Source: Amylostereum areolatum (taxonomy: Eukaryota; Basidiomycota; Agaricomycetes; Russulales; Stereaceae). Taken from it: a stretch of 64,000 bases of DNA. The stretch lies in NCBI GenBank assembly GCA_012932865.1, contig SAXG01000037.1:62001-126000 (forward strand), written 5' to 3'. The notes beneath the pieces were generated by a model, which was not told the origin of the DNA, searched no databases, and saw nothing but the letters and a program-made list of their open reading frames with translations. Position 1 is the stretch's first letter, and each line of letters begins with the position of its first letter. Shown here piece after piece: positions 19,911-31,464 of this stretch. Made by a program: the position numbers and the translations under genes.

Positions 19911-22900
19911 TCACTGTCCCCGCACATTCAACCGTTCGGGAGATAGCTCCCTGCACCGCAAGAACATATCTCCATCGATTAAATCCATGACAAAAAAGTC
20001 CAGGTCGTTATCTGGGTCCTGGATTAAAAGAGCACCACGGATAATCGTCCTAGCCAAGAAAAACTCGGAGTTGACCGACGGCTTTGCACGGACACGGATG
20101 AGATCAAGATCACGGTCTACAACCCGAAGATTGCCAGTGGGGGCATCCAGGGGGTGAGCTAGGATGATAGGATAAGAAATCCCATCCACAACGCAAGTGA
20201 ACACCAGGTGAAGTTTTGCAAAAATTGGTCCATTGATGGTCCCGATGATTACAGAATCATAGCGCGGCTGTCCAAAGAAAAGAGGGTTACAGCGAAGGTA
20301 GTCTGTGGTCTGTCGCCAGTCCACTCTGGATTCATATGAGACCTTCATAAATCTGTATTCTTGCATCTATGCATAGATTTATTCAAAAAGCGAAAATTTA
20401 TGACTATAAGTACGCACCTTTTCCTGTGAAGAGAATCTGAAGTTTGGTCTGACGGAAACACCATTGGAATGCAGTGCATTGGCAAGCCAAGGGCCAAGTC
20501 GCCGTCGGAAGTCTTTGAAGACTGGAAGACCCTGATGCAAGTTCTCAAACTCAGCAAATGTAAGGTCATTCTGCTGTGAGCCCAAGGATATATGACCTGC
20601 TTCAAACACTTTGCCTTTTGGAAGGTTTTCCAGTACCGCCCACAGTTCACCATCGTCACATTCATCTGGATTCATCTGGGCTGCTTCTTGGAATGCTTGG
20701 AAGTCTTCAATTTGTTCTCGGATGAGGACTGACACATATGAATAATGGTCTACCTTAAGAATCTACCAACAGCATAAGCAAACATTGGAACAGTGATGCT
20801 AAATCAACCATACCTGTGGAGCAACATTTTTGAAATTTGTCCGCCACAGATATGCTTTCTTGAGAGGCCCATGCATTTTCTCGTTTGGCTTGGTGTTATA
20901 GTTCTTGCTAACACCTTTGTTTCGAATATCATTGAATGCATGTTTATGCAGATGGATCTTCGGAAAGTTCCAATTCTTCTCTGTGATGTCCTCACCATCT
21001 AATGACAGAGTAGAGGTGGCAATATATTCCTATCGACATAAATATGAATGAATGGCTGACAATAGAGAAAGGCACACCTGTAGTAAGCCGCCAAAGTGCC
21101 GAAGTTCAAGTTCTCCTGCAAAGAGTGTCTCCTCTGTATGAACATCCAAGGAGAGATATAGATCGAGCTTGGTATACGATCGAAGACAGCGAAGGAGAAG
21201 CCATGCTGCTTTATCTGTGCGGGGGAAGATGTTATGCGCTACAAAAACAATGGTCTGATTATCAAAGTCAATCTTAGCCTACTTGTGCATTGTAACAAAT
21301 CAAAAAAGTACACACTTTTGATATGTCCTCGTATTTCGATCCATCTGAGAATGTGACCTTCATAACAGCATCGAAATGATTGAGGCCACGCCAGCGAGGT
21401 ACACCACGCATCCTATATCAACCACATAAACCTTGCTCTCAAATCTGAATGGAAGTAATACACTTACTGTTCATCAACCTTTTTCGCAGATGCCCGACCA
21501 TACTCATTAACATAAACTTTGAAACGTTCCCAGAGATGGTCCGCAAAAAGGCCACTGTTGTACGAGTGCAATCGATCAAAGGAAAGAGCCTGGTGTACAT
21601 CAGAATTTTTGATCCGCCAGAATACATTCTGATCCTGTTTTAAGTACTACAAGTAAGATATAATGACCTGCCAACACACGCACCGAAACATCGCGAAGGC
21701 CAAAACTTTTGAGAAGTGCTTCACGCTCAGTGGCAGGAAGTCCACGGCCCTGGTTGTAGATGAGTTGACTATCAGCAGCTGTTCGGAGATCATAATCTTG
21801 TGTAAGATCGGATAGTTTGTCGGAGGGGACTAAGCAAATCGGACATGGCAGCTTTCCTCCAAATCCACGGATAAGTGACATAGCACACCTGATGCAATGA
21901 TGAGCTAGGTCATACTATACAGCCACACAAAAGACATACTGCTCCTCATAATCGGCCGACAAAATGAGGATGGCTGGGAACAGGTACCTTTCCTGCTGAT
22001 CAGCACATCGGTACCATCGACCCGTCTCTGATGCCTGAGCCACTGATCGCAGGATCTCAAAGAAAGCTTCGTGCCAAACGACGCGCTTGAAGTTAACGAA
22101 GCCAGGCTTTCCCGTCTCCTCCGGATCTTCATCTACCTGATGCAGCATCAGGACTCAGATTTGCTCGTGATGATGGTGACTCGGGGGATGAAGCTTACGA
22201 TTGGAAGCCATCCCACCACCCTTCCACCTCCCGTTCCAGTCCCATTTCGGATATCGGACGGTAGGTTGAGACAGCGCGCGATGACGGGATATCCCTTCGC
22301 CGTTCCGAAGCTTGACAGCCTGCTCTTGTCTGCATAAAGCAGAATAAAGATCGGGACACCACCCTCAGGCAGCACGGACTGTCGGGACTTATCTCAGACT
22401 GACAGAATACCCCACACGGACAAGAACATACCTGAATTTTCCACCATGTATCTCCGGTCCATGGCTCGTGAAAAAGGCGGACAAACGATGTACCATTGAA
22501 CTTGGCCAGTCGTCTCGCATCCCATTCAAAGCTCGATGCCAATTTCGGATCGCCAAGAAGATCCTCCAACCAGTTCCAGAGCGGACGGAAATGTACGTCG
22601 AACATCTTATCCTCGCCCTTGTACGGTACGGAGACGTTACTACATTCAAACTACATCACTTGTCAAATCGGAAGGTACTTATGCTACCGATAATATCGTA
22701 GACGCACGGTTGTGAGCACTCGGGACGCACGTTCCCAGGCCGTTTCGACTTCTGCGTAATTGGACAAGGTGAACGAACCCGGGTGATCGACACAGGCCCT
22801 GACAAGCTTGATGAGACGGTCGCATTGCTCGTTATTGAGCCCCCCCTCGTGCAGAATTTCGGCCATACTGAAGTCTTCATGGGTGTTGAAGTAAGGTTTC

Positions 22901-23464
22901 CATGGTTCTGGCGGCGGCGGCGGTGGCGGCGGGGCTGCAGAACGACTGTAGTCTTCGAAGTGTCGGATTTCGTCGGGGCGGCCACTGCGAGGATGGTATT
23001 GCGTGCGGATGTCATCCTGGAGCGGACGGTCGGCGTCTGACACGGCATCTGGATCATCTACTATCACTCGATATGTAAGGTGGGGAATATGGTGATGCAG
23101 TTCAGTGATTTGCGTACCGTAAAATGGTGGCGCGTCAGCTGCGAAGTCTGAGTCTTGGAGATCGTCGGCGAAAGCGGCTTCCGGGGGGGCATGGCGAGGA
23201 TCGAAACTGTGTATTTGATGCGTTGAAGTCGACGCTGCCGCTGAAGCTGTGCGCGAACGAATGTACCGTTAGACGAGACTCAAAAACAAAGCGTAAGCAC
23301 GTACCTTCTGCCTCTCGTTCGAGACGTTGTAGATACCGCCTTTCCCCCTTCTCTGCATCCTTCAACCTCTTGCATGCCTTCTCGTGGTTCGCTAACGCTC
23401 CCCCCGGATAATATGGTACGTGGCAGTAGCGGCAGGGTTTCTTCGGCTTGAGATCTGGGGCCAT
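19911..23464 (-). CDS. Plavaka-family transposase
   Basis: This gene has many exons starting at ATG 23464 and ending at 19911. The N-terminus is a Cys/His finger (CRYCHVPYYPGGALANHEKAC). A proline run precedes the Plavaka-like signature FSMAEILHEGGLNNEQCDRL (about 22.85 kb). Then come the W-x-W segment with DPKLASSFEW, the WTGDTWW motif, PIFILLYADKSRLSSFG, GWLPIVSFIP, a YLFPAILILSADYEEQ segment, a zinc-binding GKLPCPICLVP stretch (about 21.84 kb), FPKIHLHKHAFNDI with NTKPNEKMHGPLKKAY (about 20.9 kb), and a C-terminal domain. The motif order is that of Plavaka transposases, described with the Kyakuja-Dileera-Zisupton elements of mushrooms. I saw no in-frame stop inside the exons traced; some small exons between 21.0 and 21.7 kb are approximate. 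A minus-strand TATATA lies about 88 bp upstream. Confidence 0.87.
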
Positions 23465-24017
23465 CAGTGGGGAACGAGTTGGGATCGAGGTGACAGGTAT
23501 GGAAGGGAGTGGGATGTGGAGAGGAAAGCCAATGGGGATCTATATTACAGTATATACAGGAGCGAGTTGAATGAGCGAGCTAACAGGGAGTTCCAGGGAG
23601 TTAGGATGGGTGAGAGGAGAAGGGCGCTGATAATCCGAGGACGACTGATCCTAATCCGATTACAAACCACGTGCCATTTCTCAGTCGATTAGAAGGGGTA
23701 TGTAAGTGTTCGAGATGACGGATAAGATAGCTTATCAGCCGCTTACAATCGAAACAGATTATAAAGTCAAAACCTTTTTTCCGACATGCTCCTGTGGATG
23801 TAAATTTCTGTTGGCATCAACGGTGAGGACTACGATATCTAAACCTTCCCGCACCCAACTCACCCGCCTCAGTCTATCCAGAATCCGATGTCAATCCACA
23901 GTGCGGGCTTTCCGTAGAAAACTGCCGATTCTCCGTCTCTATGGAGGCAGAAGAGGTGCACACGCCGGTGGTAAGTGTCGAAAGTTCAGCAATTGCAAGG
24001 TTCTTGGGTTACGAATA

Positions 24018-24375
24018 TATGAATAGCTGAGCGGCTTCCCCAGTCTCCCGCCATCACGAGATGCGCCGCCTCGGACTCAATTCCGAACCCAGGCTCGTCC
24101 TAATGGATAAAGGCTCCCCACGCCGTGCGTGACGCTGTCCGATGCTCGGGGTGCGGGCTTCATCTTGGCAGAGGGGGCGGGGGCGTCCTTGGCAGAGGGG
24201 GCGGGGGCGTCCTTGTCCGAGGAGGGGGGGGGTCACGATGCTGGCACCGGTCGCCACATTGTGTCGCATCCACGGGCATGAACGAGCAGGGCCGTCTGTT
24301 CATAGCTCGCATTCAACGAGCTATCAAGGAAGAGACCAAGACGTACCGCTCTGCATCGACGGTCTTCGCTTGACG
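24018..24375. repeat. diverged duplicate segment, right part (partner 29.51-29.86 kb)
   Basis: Matching patches include TATGAATAGCTG, GGCTTC, CCATCACGAGA, CGCCGCC and CTCAATTCCGA at 24018-24092 and 29512-29580. Further patches (GCCACATT, CGTATCCAC or GCATCCAC, ATGAACGAGC) lie at 24250-24375 and 29715-29855. Each copy lies 0.7-1.0 kb upstream of a membrane-protein gene (25313 and 30618). Confidence 0.65.
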
Positions 24376-25220
24376 TTAAAACGACGAATGGACGTTTGGT
24401 GTGTTCTTATACCCCTCCCGTGTGGGTCATGCGGGGGATTTGGCAACTTGGTGGCCTTTCTCCTGCGCTGTTCAAGCGGCGTCGCCACGCGCGCGCTTCA
24501 GCCTTTCGGACGCCTTCCAGGGAACTGGATCTCTTCGTCGCTATATGTCCCAACCACGGTACACCGATGAGGATTGGCGCATGACTTGTCGTCGCTGGTC
24601 GGCCCATCTCGCGACGTGGACGAAGGCAAAGAGGAGGACGATGGAAATAACGCCCGTAGGATGTGAGGCGTAAGGAGGTCCGGTTTTGATGCGATCTGGT
24701 TGTTCTCTCAGGCTCCCGGTCTCTCAACCCCAGCCTCCCTCAACAGCGCCTTCCTCTTGTACGCATTTTCTCCGGCACCTTTCCCTCCTTATTTGGACCC
24801 GAATCATGGTGTTTACACCGGAGGCCGTCCGAGGCTCCGTCCCCACTCAGATCCTGCGGTGCCAGATCCCGTCGCCTCCATAGTCAATCCCAACACCGCG
24901 GTCGACCACGATCCTCCAGCAACATCCCCTCCCCACTATCCGACTGTCACTTCGCATGGAGATAAAAACCTGCGCTTCAACACCTTCCGAGTTGGAGGGA
25001 GAAAGTTGTATGGGCAAGACCTCTGGTCAATGAAGCCGCTCCGCGTCCGAGGATAGATCGATAGGGATATCTCCTGCTCGACTTTCACTTGGTAAGTTTC
25101 ATTTCACTTTCGGTCCAGAGCCAAATACACGTTATTGGAATATTCGATGGGATTATTCCAGTAATATTTTCAGTTTGCATTTCTCGCTGCACCGACACTG
25201 CGTCGATCGGGAGCGGGAGC

Positions 25221-25227
25221 TTTAAAA
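25221..25227 (+). promoter_or_regulatory. TATA-like element of gene TM-A
   Basis: TTTAAAA lies 86 bp before the ATG at 25313, followed by a long pyrimidine-rich stretch typical of fungal core promoters. Confidence 0.4.
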
Positions 25228-25312
25228 TCCCCCGTCCTCAGCTTTTCTTCCTTTCCACCACCCTCTTCTTGCTTTTTTCTCTCCCCCTCAGAGATCCCTT
25301 CGCCTCTACCTC

Positions 25313-26039
25313 ATGATACACTCGCGGTTGACCATCCCGTTCCAGACTTTTGTCTACCTCTCATCCATCCTCCTCCACCTCGCGACCTTGACCGTCGGCG
25401 CCCCGGTCTCGTCGCCTGTCACGAAAGGATCCACAACGGCGTCCTATGTCATGACCCGCGTCCTTGATACCGTCATTGTCCCGAGTACTAGTAAGCGATC
25501 CTCGCCCAACCCTACGTGCGATATGCTTACCGTCTTCCCCCACATCTCCTGCGGTGTCCCTTCCCACAACGGTATCTCCCCTAGTTTCCAATTCCGCAAG
25601 TCCAGCCTCGGAGGGACATATCTTGCCGGGCATTGTCGGCGCTATCATTGTGTGTCTTGGTACGTCGCTCGTCATCGGTCGTCTGTCGTCCCCATCCAAT
25701 ACCGCTTCTCCCTCTTAGCACTTTTTATCATCCTCGTCGTCGCCTTCTCTGGCGTGTGTCAGCGCACCGCTACTCCCGGCTGGTTCACCTTCGTCGTCAG
25801 CGCCGTCATGTATACATTCTGGAGTAAGGCGACGCATCTCCTTTCCATCCCTTCCGCTTACCCATTTTCCAGGCGTCGGAGAGAATATTACATCCATCGT
25901 CAAGGAGCGTTATGGCGAGAATCGTTTCGTTCAGTCTATCCTCCCGGGGGGCGCGTTTTCCCTTCGCCCCGGTGGACCTTCCGCGGCGCCGTCGCACGCG
26001 GTCGTCACCCCCGCCGGTGGGGTGTCCACTTCGGTTTAG
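25313..26039 (+). CDS. small signal-peptide/single-TM protein, TM-A
   Basis: Four exons (25313-25490, 25585-25659, 25719-25823, 25873-26039) give 174 residues. A signal peptide (1 to about 30) precedes a short Ser/Thr-rich outer region with VMTRVLD. One transmembrane helix follows, cut by a phase-1 intron (HILPGIVGAIIVCL, then ALFIILVVAF). The juxtamembrane motif is CQRTATPGWFTFVV, and the tail is Gly/Pro/Ser-rich. No known family is recognised; topology predicts N-out, C-in. It is paralogous to TM-B (30618): same four-exon plan, exon 3 of 105 nt in both, VMTRVLD matching IMTRIVD. The acceptor of intron 1 used in TM-B has no counterpart here; an AG 35 bp further on (25583-25584) keeps the frame. 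That leaves a shortened outer region, so the gene could be functional or freshly damaged. Confidence 0.6.
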
Positions 26040-28300
26040 ATCCAGCATGACTTCGTTTTTCGTTCACACCTCCCCTGCCGCTCGGACAGTCCTAAACTCT
26101 TACTTACCTTTTTGTATCTTCCGGGTTCCTTTGCTTACTTCGTGCTGTGGCTCACGGCTTCATTTGCTTTGCGTGTTTTTCCCAACCCCTCATCCCTCTA
26201 TCCATCACCTCCACTCATGAACCTCACGATCGCGGACTATCGGGGACCATACTTTCGCACCTTTCGAATTAGACGGTAGTCACAATCACCAATATTGCGG
26301 CTATGGAATCTTACAAAGTCGCATAGACGTATGGCAGCATCACGACGACTATTTTCTTGGTTTCAATACCAAATAACCATAACAGAGCCTGTCCACGGTA
26401 AATCCTTATCAGATCCTGAATACGTATAACGAGCATAGCCTCTTCCGCCCGGTGTCCTGCAAGTCGCTCGTGGAGGCAATACTCGGTCATTGGGAGGAGG
26501 CCGGGAGCGCAACCACCTCGACAATCGACACTGCAATCCGGCGCCGTCCAGCGCTCAGAGAAAAACAACAAGAAAAGCATCACAGACATGTGCCTCGGGC
26601 TCTCGTCGACGTTGCAGGGTCGAGGCCTCCTTGCCCCCCCCTCCCCCTCCGCCACTCCACCCACGCGCGCGCGCAGATTCCAGAACAACCCGAGGGTTTC
26701 GGGACGTGGGACGCGGAGCTGCGGCCCTTCGGGGACAGGCATAGTCACTATGAGTCCATCCCCGCCCGAGAACACGACATGTGCTTCAATGTGGCCTAGC
26801 CGCGAGCACGTGTGTCCTCACTCCTTCCCATCCATCCCGCACCCTGTGCTCCCAGTTTTGCAACGACACAGCGCCCGGCACCGCTCTTCGAAATTTGTTA
26901 GAAGGGGGAGGGCAGAGGGCGTAACGGGTCTTCGGGAGGTAGCAGGCGTTGCAGAAACAGTGCGAGGCTGCGAGCGCCAAGGGTGCAGTTGTCTTCGGAT
27001 GTGATATGTGAAGGGTGCGTGAAGAAGGCATGTGGACCACGTGGGAAAAGCACCAAGCCCCGTCGTTTGGTCCTTGGGAATGCAGAAGTGGCCCTTGAGT
27101 GGCCCCAGTCTTGGGCGACGGCGGTGACTGAACAGTTGCGCGCCCATGGTACCACGGGAACCAGTATTCGTGCTGGAGAAAACGGATGGAACGGCAGAGG
27201 GGGTGATGCAATATTCGGGATGGATGAATGGGGAAACATGTAGAGTTCACGATCGTGCGAGGCGCGAACATGCTCACTCCGCGACACATACGCGTTCAGA
27301 GCACGATAGTGTGCATGTACGTCACAGACAACCACGGCCCGTGTTGAGGCTCGCGTTCTGATATGCATGGCGAGCGCCGAGCGCACACAGGTCGATCGAA
27401 GGCGGTACCGGTCAATAGGGTGCTTGGATAGCCACGTAGGTTTTCGGAGGGCTTTCCGGACGATCTTGACCTGACGGACCGTGTATCCAACAGACAAGGA
27501 AGCGCGGAGGTCGGATGCGGACTTCCGGCCTTGGGCGGTCCTCGATGGGAAAACTGCCTTGTATAATGGACGACTCACCAGCCTAAGGTGGACGATTGTT
27601 AGAGGCTCACACGTGCCGATCCGCGAGACAGGCAACGTACCGAGTAAATATTAATATTAACCGCCTATTTATTCCAGCCTAACGGTGGCCGCGTCCGTGC
27701 ATAATTGAACATGGTAGCTTGACTGACGACGTTGACGAGCTAAGGAGTCCTTTCCTGTATTACTTTCGTGGACGAACTTGGCAAGTACAGTTCAGAGAGC
27801 AAGTTGAAACAGATGAAGGAAGGAACACACCTGCCAATCGGTCTCCGTTGACGTAGACCATCTGTCCATACTCGTTCGAAAACCACACCGTTCTTGCCCA
27901 TTCATTCCCGGGGAAATTTCACATTGGATCTACCATTATGGTGCATGATTTTCAACCACAGCAACCTGCGATGATACACCAAATATTTAGCACCAAATAA
28001 TCCAAAAAATTAGGGGACCTTGCACTTTGAAAGTGACAAGCCCGTGACGCAGCGGCAGCACACCCTCAGGGGTATTCATTCGAGGTTCCTTCTTTAGGCT
28101 GTAAGCTTGAATGAGGTCCATGAACTCGGCCGTGAACTGTGGGGCCATGTCGATCCCGTGGAGGAGGGCGAAGTTGAATCAGATGCACGACGTGAAGCAG
28201 TTGAACGCGAAGCCTGTCGTAGGGCTGATTCGAGCTTTGGATGGTGTTTAGACGACCGTGAAAGACATGGAGGTCTTTGGAGGAAACCGTGGGGGGTGAG
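26040..28300. other. no supported gene; possible decayed membrane-protein exon
   Basis: At 26311-26560 (minus) a frame containing EEAMLVIRI and YRGQALLWLFGIE vaguely recalls DUF6533-type fungal membrane proteins, but it is isolated. A 245-codon minus frame (26898-27635) has no recognisable motif and is probably chance in GC-rich DNA. From 27.65 to 28.03 kb the sequence is AT-rich with no signal. Confidence 0.3.
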
Positions 28301-28559
28301 TGGAGGACGCCATGGTGCAAATTTTCGATCTTTTTTCGATCATCGCCGGCGAGTTCCTATGAGCAACTTGTTTCGCGAGGCTAACAAAACATTCGAATCC
28401 TACATCCACAAAGTTCAAGCGAGTTCTATGAGCAAATCCAAACGTTTGAAAGGGCAGAAGTCGTACCAGCGCAATGACCGCAACCGAAACTCCTTTCATC
28501 TCCACCGTCATCGTTCCGTTTCGGACAAGTCTTGGCAAACAACTCCCCAACATGGAGGG

Positions 28560-29215
28560 CGCATTGTAGGGACCGAAAAGGGCACTAGATGAAGCGTTCA
28601 AAGTTAGCACAGAATGACGGACGGGGACAACCCACCTGGCAAGCCCATTACACCTATGACGCGATGTTGGAGCTTTCCTGCTACATAGTTGTCTACCGTG
28701 TGTTTATCCTTGCGCTACGACGACGAGCCTATAGGGGTTGACTGCCGATGACATGAAGGTAGGAGAACAGGATATACTGAAGGATGTGATTGAAAATGAA
28801 GTCGCTGGAAATCATTAGCCCAGGTCAACCTGGCCCGGACTCAGGTCGGGTCCAAACCGAGATCACGCCTCGATGCCGCGACTCTGTGAACCACATCGAC
28901 GGCTCCGGCGTGGTGGCACTTGACGATTCCTCTGTGGATTTGTTCAGTCCCGGAATGCAATCCATCCGACTTGAATCTGACACAGGAGTAAGTCAGAAAC
29001 CCCTATGTGCGCTCAACTTATAACTGGCCTTGATTTTCCGACGGTTGTTAGTTTACAGCCACTGACTCAGTCCGGCACTGCTCCTTCAAGTTCGCAAGGT
29101 CATGATTCTGGACTCGATCGGAGCTGAATTCCACTGGGCCTGACCACGGACGAGTGCGGGAAAAGGAGCTGAAGGACAATTCATGCATCCTAGACAAGTT
29201 GTTCGAAGTTGTCGG
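28560..29215. repeat. diverged duplicate segment, left part (partner 14.08-14.77 kb)
   Basis: This is the counterpart of the 14.08-14.77 kb segment, with the shared 20-mer at 28600-28619. It continues without interruption into the 29.5 kb segment, unlike its partner, which is split from the 24.0 kb segment by about 9 kb. Confidence 0.6.
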
Positions 29216-29511
29216 TTGCCTCGCTAGTCGTCGATGACATCCGAGTCCCCCGACTCGGAGTCGATGTATTCACTTTGCGCTTGGAAGCTCTATATGCAAA
29301 CTGGGTCTATTTGATACGGTGAGCGTCCTGGTACCCATGGCTGCCCATGCCACGATGGCACAAACTCACCACTATCGAAAGTTTCCACAGACAATTGTGG
29401 AAATTGCTGTCTTGCCTTCTTCGGGGATGCAAAGAGATGACCATGATAACCTGGTGAGTGTTGAACATTGAACGACGAATGTTGAACTTTAATTCAACAA
29501 AGTTATCGGTT

Positions 29512-29855
29512 TATGAATAGCTGGGGGGCTTCGATAGTTCTTTGCCATCACGAGACACGCCGCCGCCAACTCAATTCCGACCGCGGAGTCATTGGCGAAA
29601 ACCCAAAAGATGTGCGTAGTGTCATTCGACGTTGGAGGCAGGGAATCAGTTACAACAGAGGGAGCGTCGGGGTCCTCGTCGAACATATCGAACATAAATC
29701 CAAGGTGCAGATATGGGTTGCCACATTTCGTCGTATCCACAAGGATGAACGAGCGAGTCCGGCTGTTCGCAGTTCTCGGTCAATGAGACATCGAGGAAGA
29801 AATCAAAGCGTACTTTGTCGACGTCGGCGGCCTCTGTTCGATGTCAGAACGACGG
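29512..29855. repeat. diverged duplicate segment, right part (partner 24.02-24.38 kb)
   Basis: This is the counterpart of 24018-24375. A minus-strand frame here (29489-29740) reads like a short hydrophobic protein piece (NDSAVGIELAAACLVMA) but is not carried through in the partner copy. Confidence 0.6.
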
Positions 29856-30534
29856 CCAGATTTTGGTACTCCATATCACCACATTGTCCATCTGGCGACT
29901 GGTAGGTCGCTATCCCTTAGAATATTGTGTCGACCAAGAGTTGACCTGACTATGCGCGCAGCGGCTTTTCAGGTGTCTCCTCGGGTACTGAGCTTCGTCG
30001 TCCAAGTTGCAGGTCGTCAACCAAGGTGCTTGGTGCCGCCATATGTCTCTGTCGCTGTCATCCGGTCTCTTTTGCCCGTTGGCGTGGATGAAGGTGAAGA
30101 TGATGACAGGAAGTACTTGTGCTGTGTAGCTGTTCGGCGGCAAAGGAGCGTGAGCGTCTGTGACCTCCGCGCTCTACTGAATCCGAACTTTCTCATCTTC
30201 TGCGCCCACGGTGGCGCGAGAGATATACGTCTATTCTTTTATGCCATCCTGCGTTCTCACCTGGACCCAACTCATCACATTCGCATTGGTGACTGTCTGC
30301 GTTGAGGCAGCGTACCCAACCATGCAGGTCAAACGTACGGGTACATTTCCATCGCTTTATCGTCAATTCCCCGACACCATCCTGGACAACGCTTCCCCAC
30401 CGGTTCACGGAGAACGTAACGTACGGACGCAAAAAATTTCGCCGTAACAGTAGGAGGGAGAATCCACGTCCTCTACGCCAGCACCAGGGGAGGAGCACCG
30501 CCTTAGTTGTTCGCGAATGGGCGTGTCGGGACCT

Positions 30535-30542
30535 CATAAAAG
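30535..30542 (+). promoter_or_regulatory. TATA box of gene TM-B
   Basis: CATAAAAG lies 76 bp upstream of the ATG pair at 30618, followed by a C/T-rich tract. Confidence 0.5.
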
Positions 30543-30617
30543 GTCGGTCGGCCCCCCCTCACCCCTCACCCCCTCTTTTTCTTCTTCCTTCGCCCTCCTA
30601 TCTCACTCCCCCACTCA

Positions 30618-31464
30618 ATGATGGCCTCCAAGTCAAAGAACCTGTCGCGGATCGTTTTGTCCAACCTATTCGCCATCTCCTACTTCTCCATCATCGCCAT
30701 CGCCGCCCCCATCGCCGTTCCCGTCTCATCGTCTGTCGTCGACGCCATCACTTTACCTCAAGGATCTTCAACATCGTCTAACATTATGACCCGCATCGTT
30801 GATGTGGTCCCTAACTTGAGTACCAGTACGCGACAATCCCTCGTTGTTTGGCGTGCGTGATGTCCTTACTGTCTTTCCCCCTCTTCTGTAGCATCTACTT
30901 CTACTGCGACTTCCCTCCCGTTGTCCAAGTCCCGAAACATAGCCTCGGAGGGCGATGTTTCGCCCGGCACCATCGCCGCTATCGTCGTGTTTTTGAGTAC
31001 GTCGTCACTTTGGCTCCCGATCGTCGTCCTATTCTGAAGTTTCCCATTTGATCAGTACTCTTTGTCGGCGTAATTGTCGTGTTTTTTCGTATATCCCGAC
31101 GCAGTTCCGCTCCTGAGTGGTTTATCTTCGTCTTTAACGCTATGATATGTACTATCCACAGTGAGTCATCATGCCCCTTTCCACTATATTATCACCACCT
31201 CTATGTCTTGCGGACGCATCTCTTACACATCCTTCAGGCATAGGACAGTGTATAGTCACCATCGCGAAGAGCATCGGCAACCTTGTTCACGGTGACCGCG
31301 TACCAATTACGAGGGAGCATCACAGCGGGAACCACCGCATGTTCAAATCTTCGATGAACCCGTCTCCATTATATGTTTCCCCTCCTGGTGCCAGTAACGC
31401 TTCCGCCGTACCGTCGCGCTTACTAGTCGTCGAGCCAGCTGCGGAGACGTACCCTCCGATCTAG
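30618..31464 (+). CDS. small signal-peptide/single-TM protein, TM-B
   Basis: Four exons (30618-30825, 30892-30996, 31056-31160, 31238-31464) give 214 residues. A signal peptide occupies 1 to about 30, then an outer Ser/Thr-rich region (IMTRIVD, TSTSTATS). The membrane helix runs TIAAIVVFL, then ILFVGVIVVFF across a phase-1 intron. The motif SRRSSAPEWFIFVFNA follows, and then a tail of about 75 residues. It is the closest relative of TM-A. The splice sites are clean and the canonical acceptor of intron 1 (at 30891) is present. Role unknown; the layout suggests a small surface or endomembrane protein. Confidence 0.65.

Larger units (their letters stand above)
14781..23766. mobile_element. candidate 9-kb composite Plavaka-type element
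   Basis: The left edge reads CCTTATAATCAGTT (14781-14794). The right edge, read inward on the other strand, is CTTTATAATCTGTT (from 23766), a 12-of-14 match. Both ends are dense in related motifs: GATTACAAAC at about 14858, 14953 and 23657, and many TTATAA or GATTATAA copies. Inside lie a DUF6698-like gene, an Hsp70 relic and a Plavaka transposase, both intact genes on the minus strand. The collinear duplicate at 28.3-31.5 kb lacks this block. I found no convincing target-site duplication, and nested insertion of several elements would explain the data too. Confidence 0.5.

Noticed and set aside
26898..27635. 245-codon minus-strand open frame
   Set aside because: No recognisable motif, alternative frames equally long in the same place, Arg/His/Pro-rich composition typical of antisense frames in GC-rich DNA. 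Not claimed as a gene.
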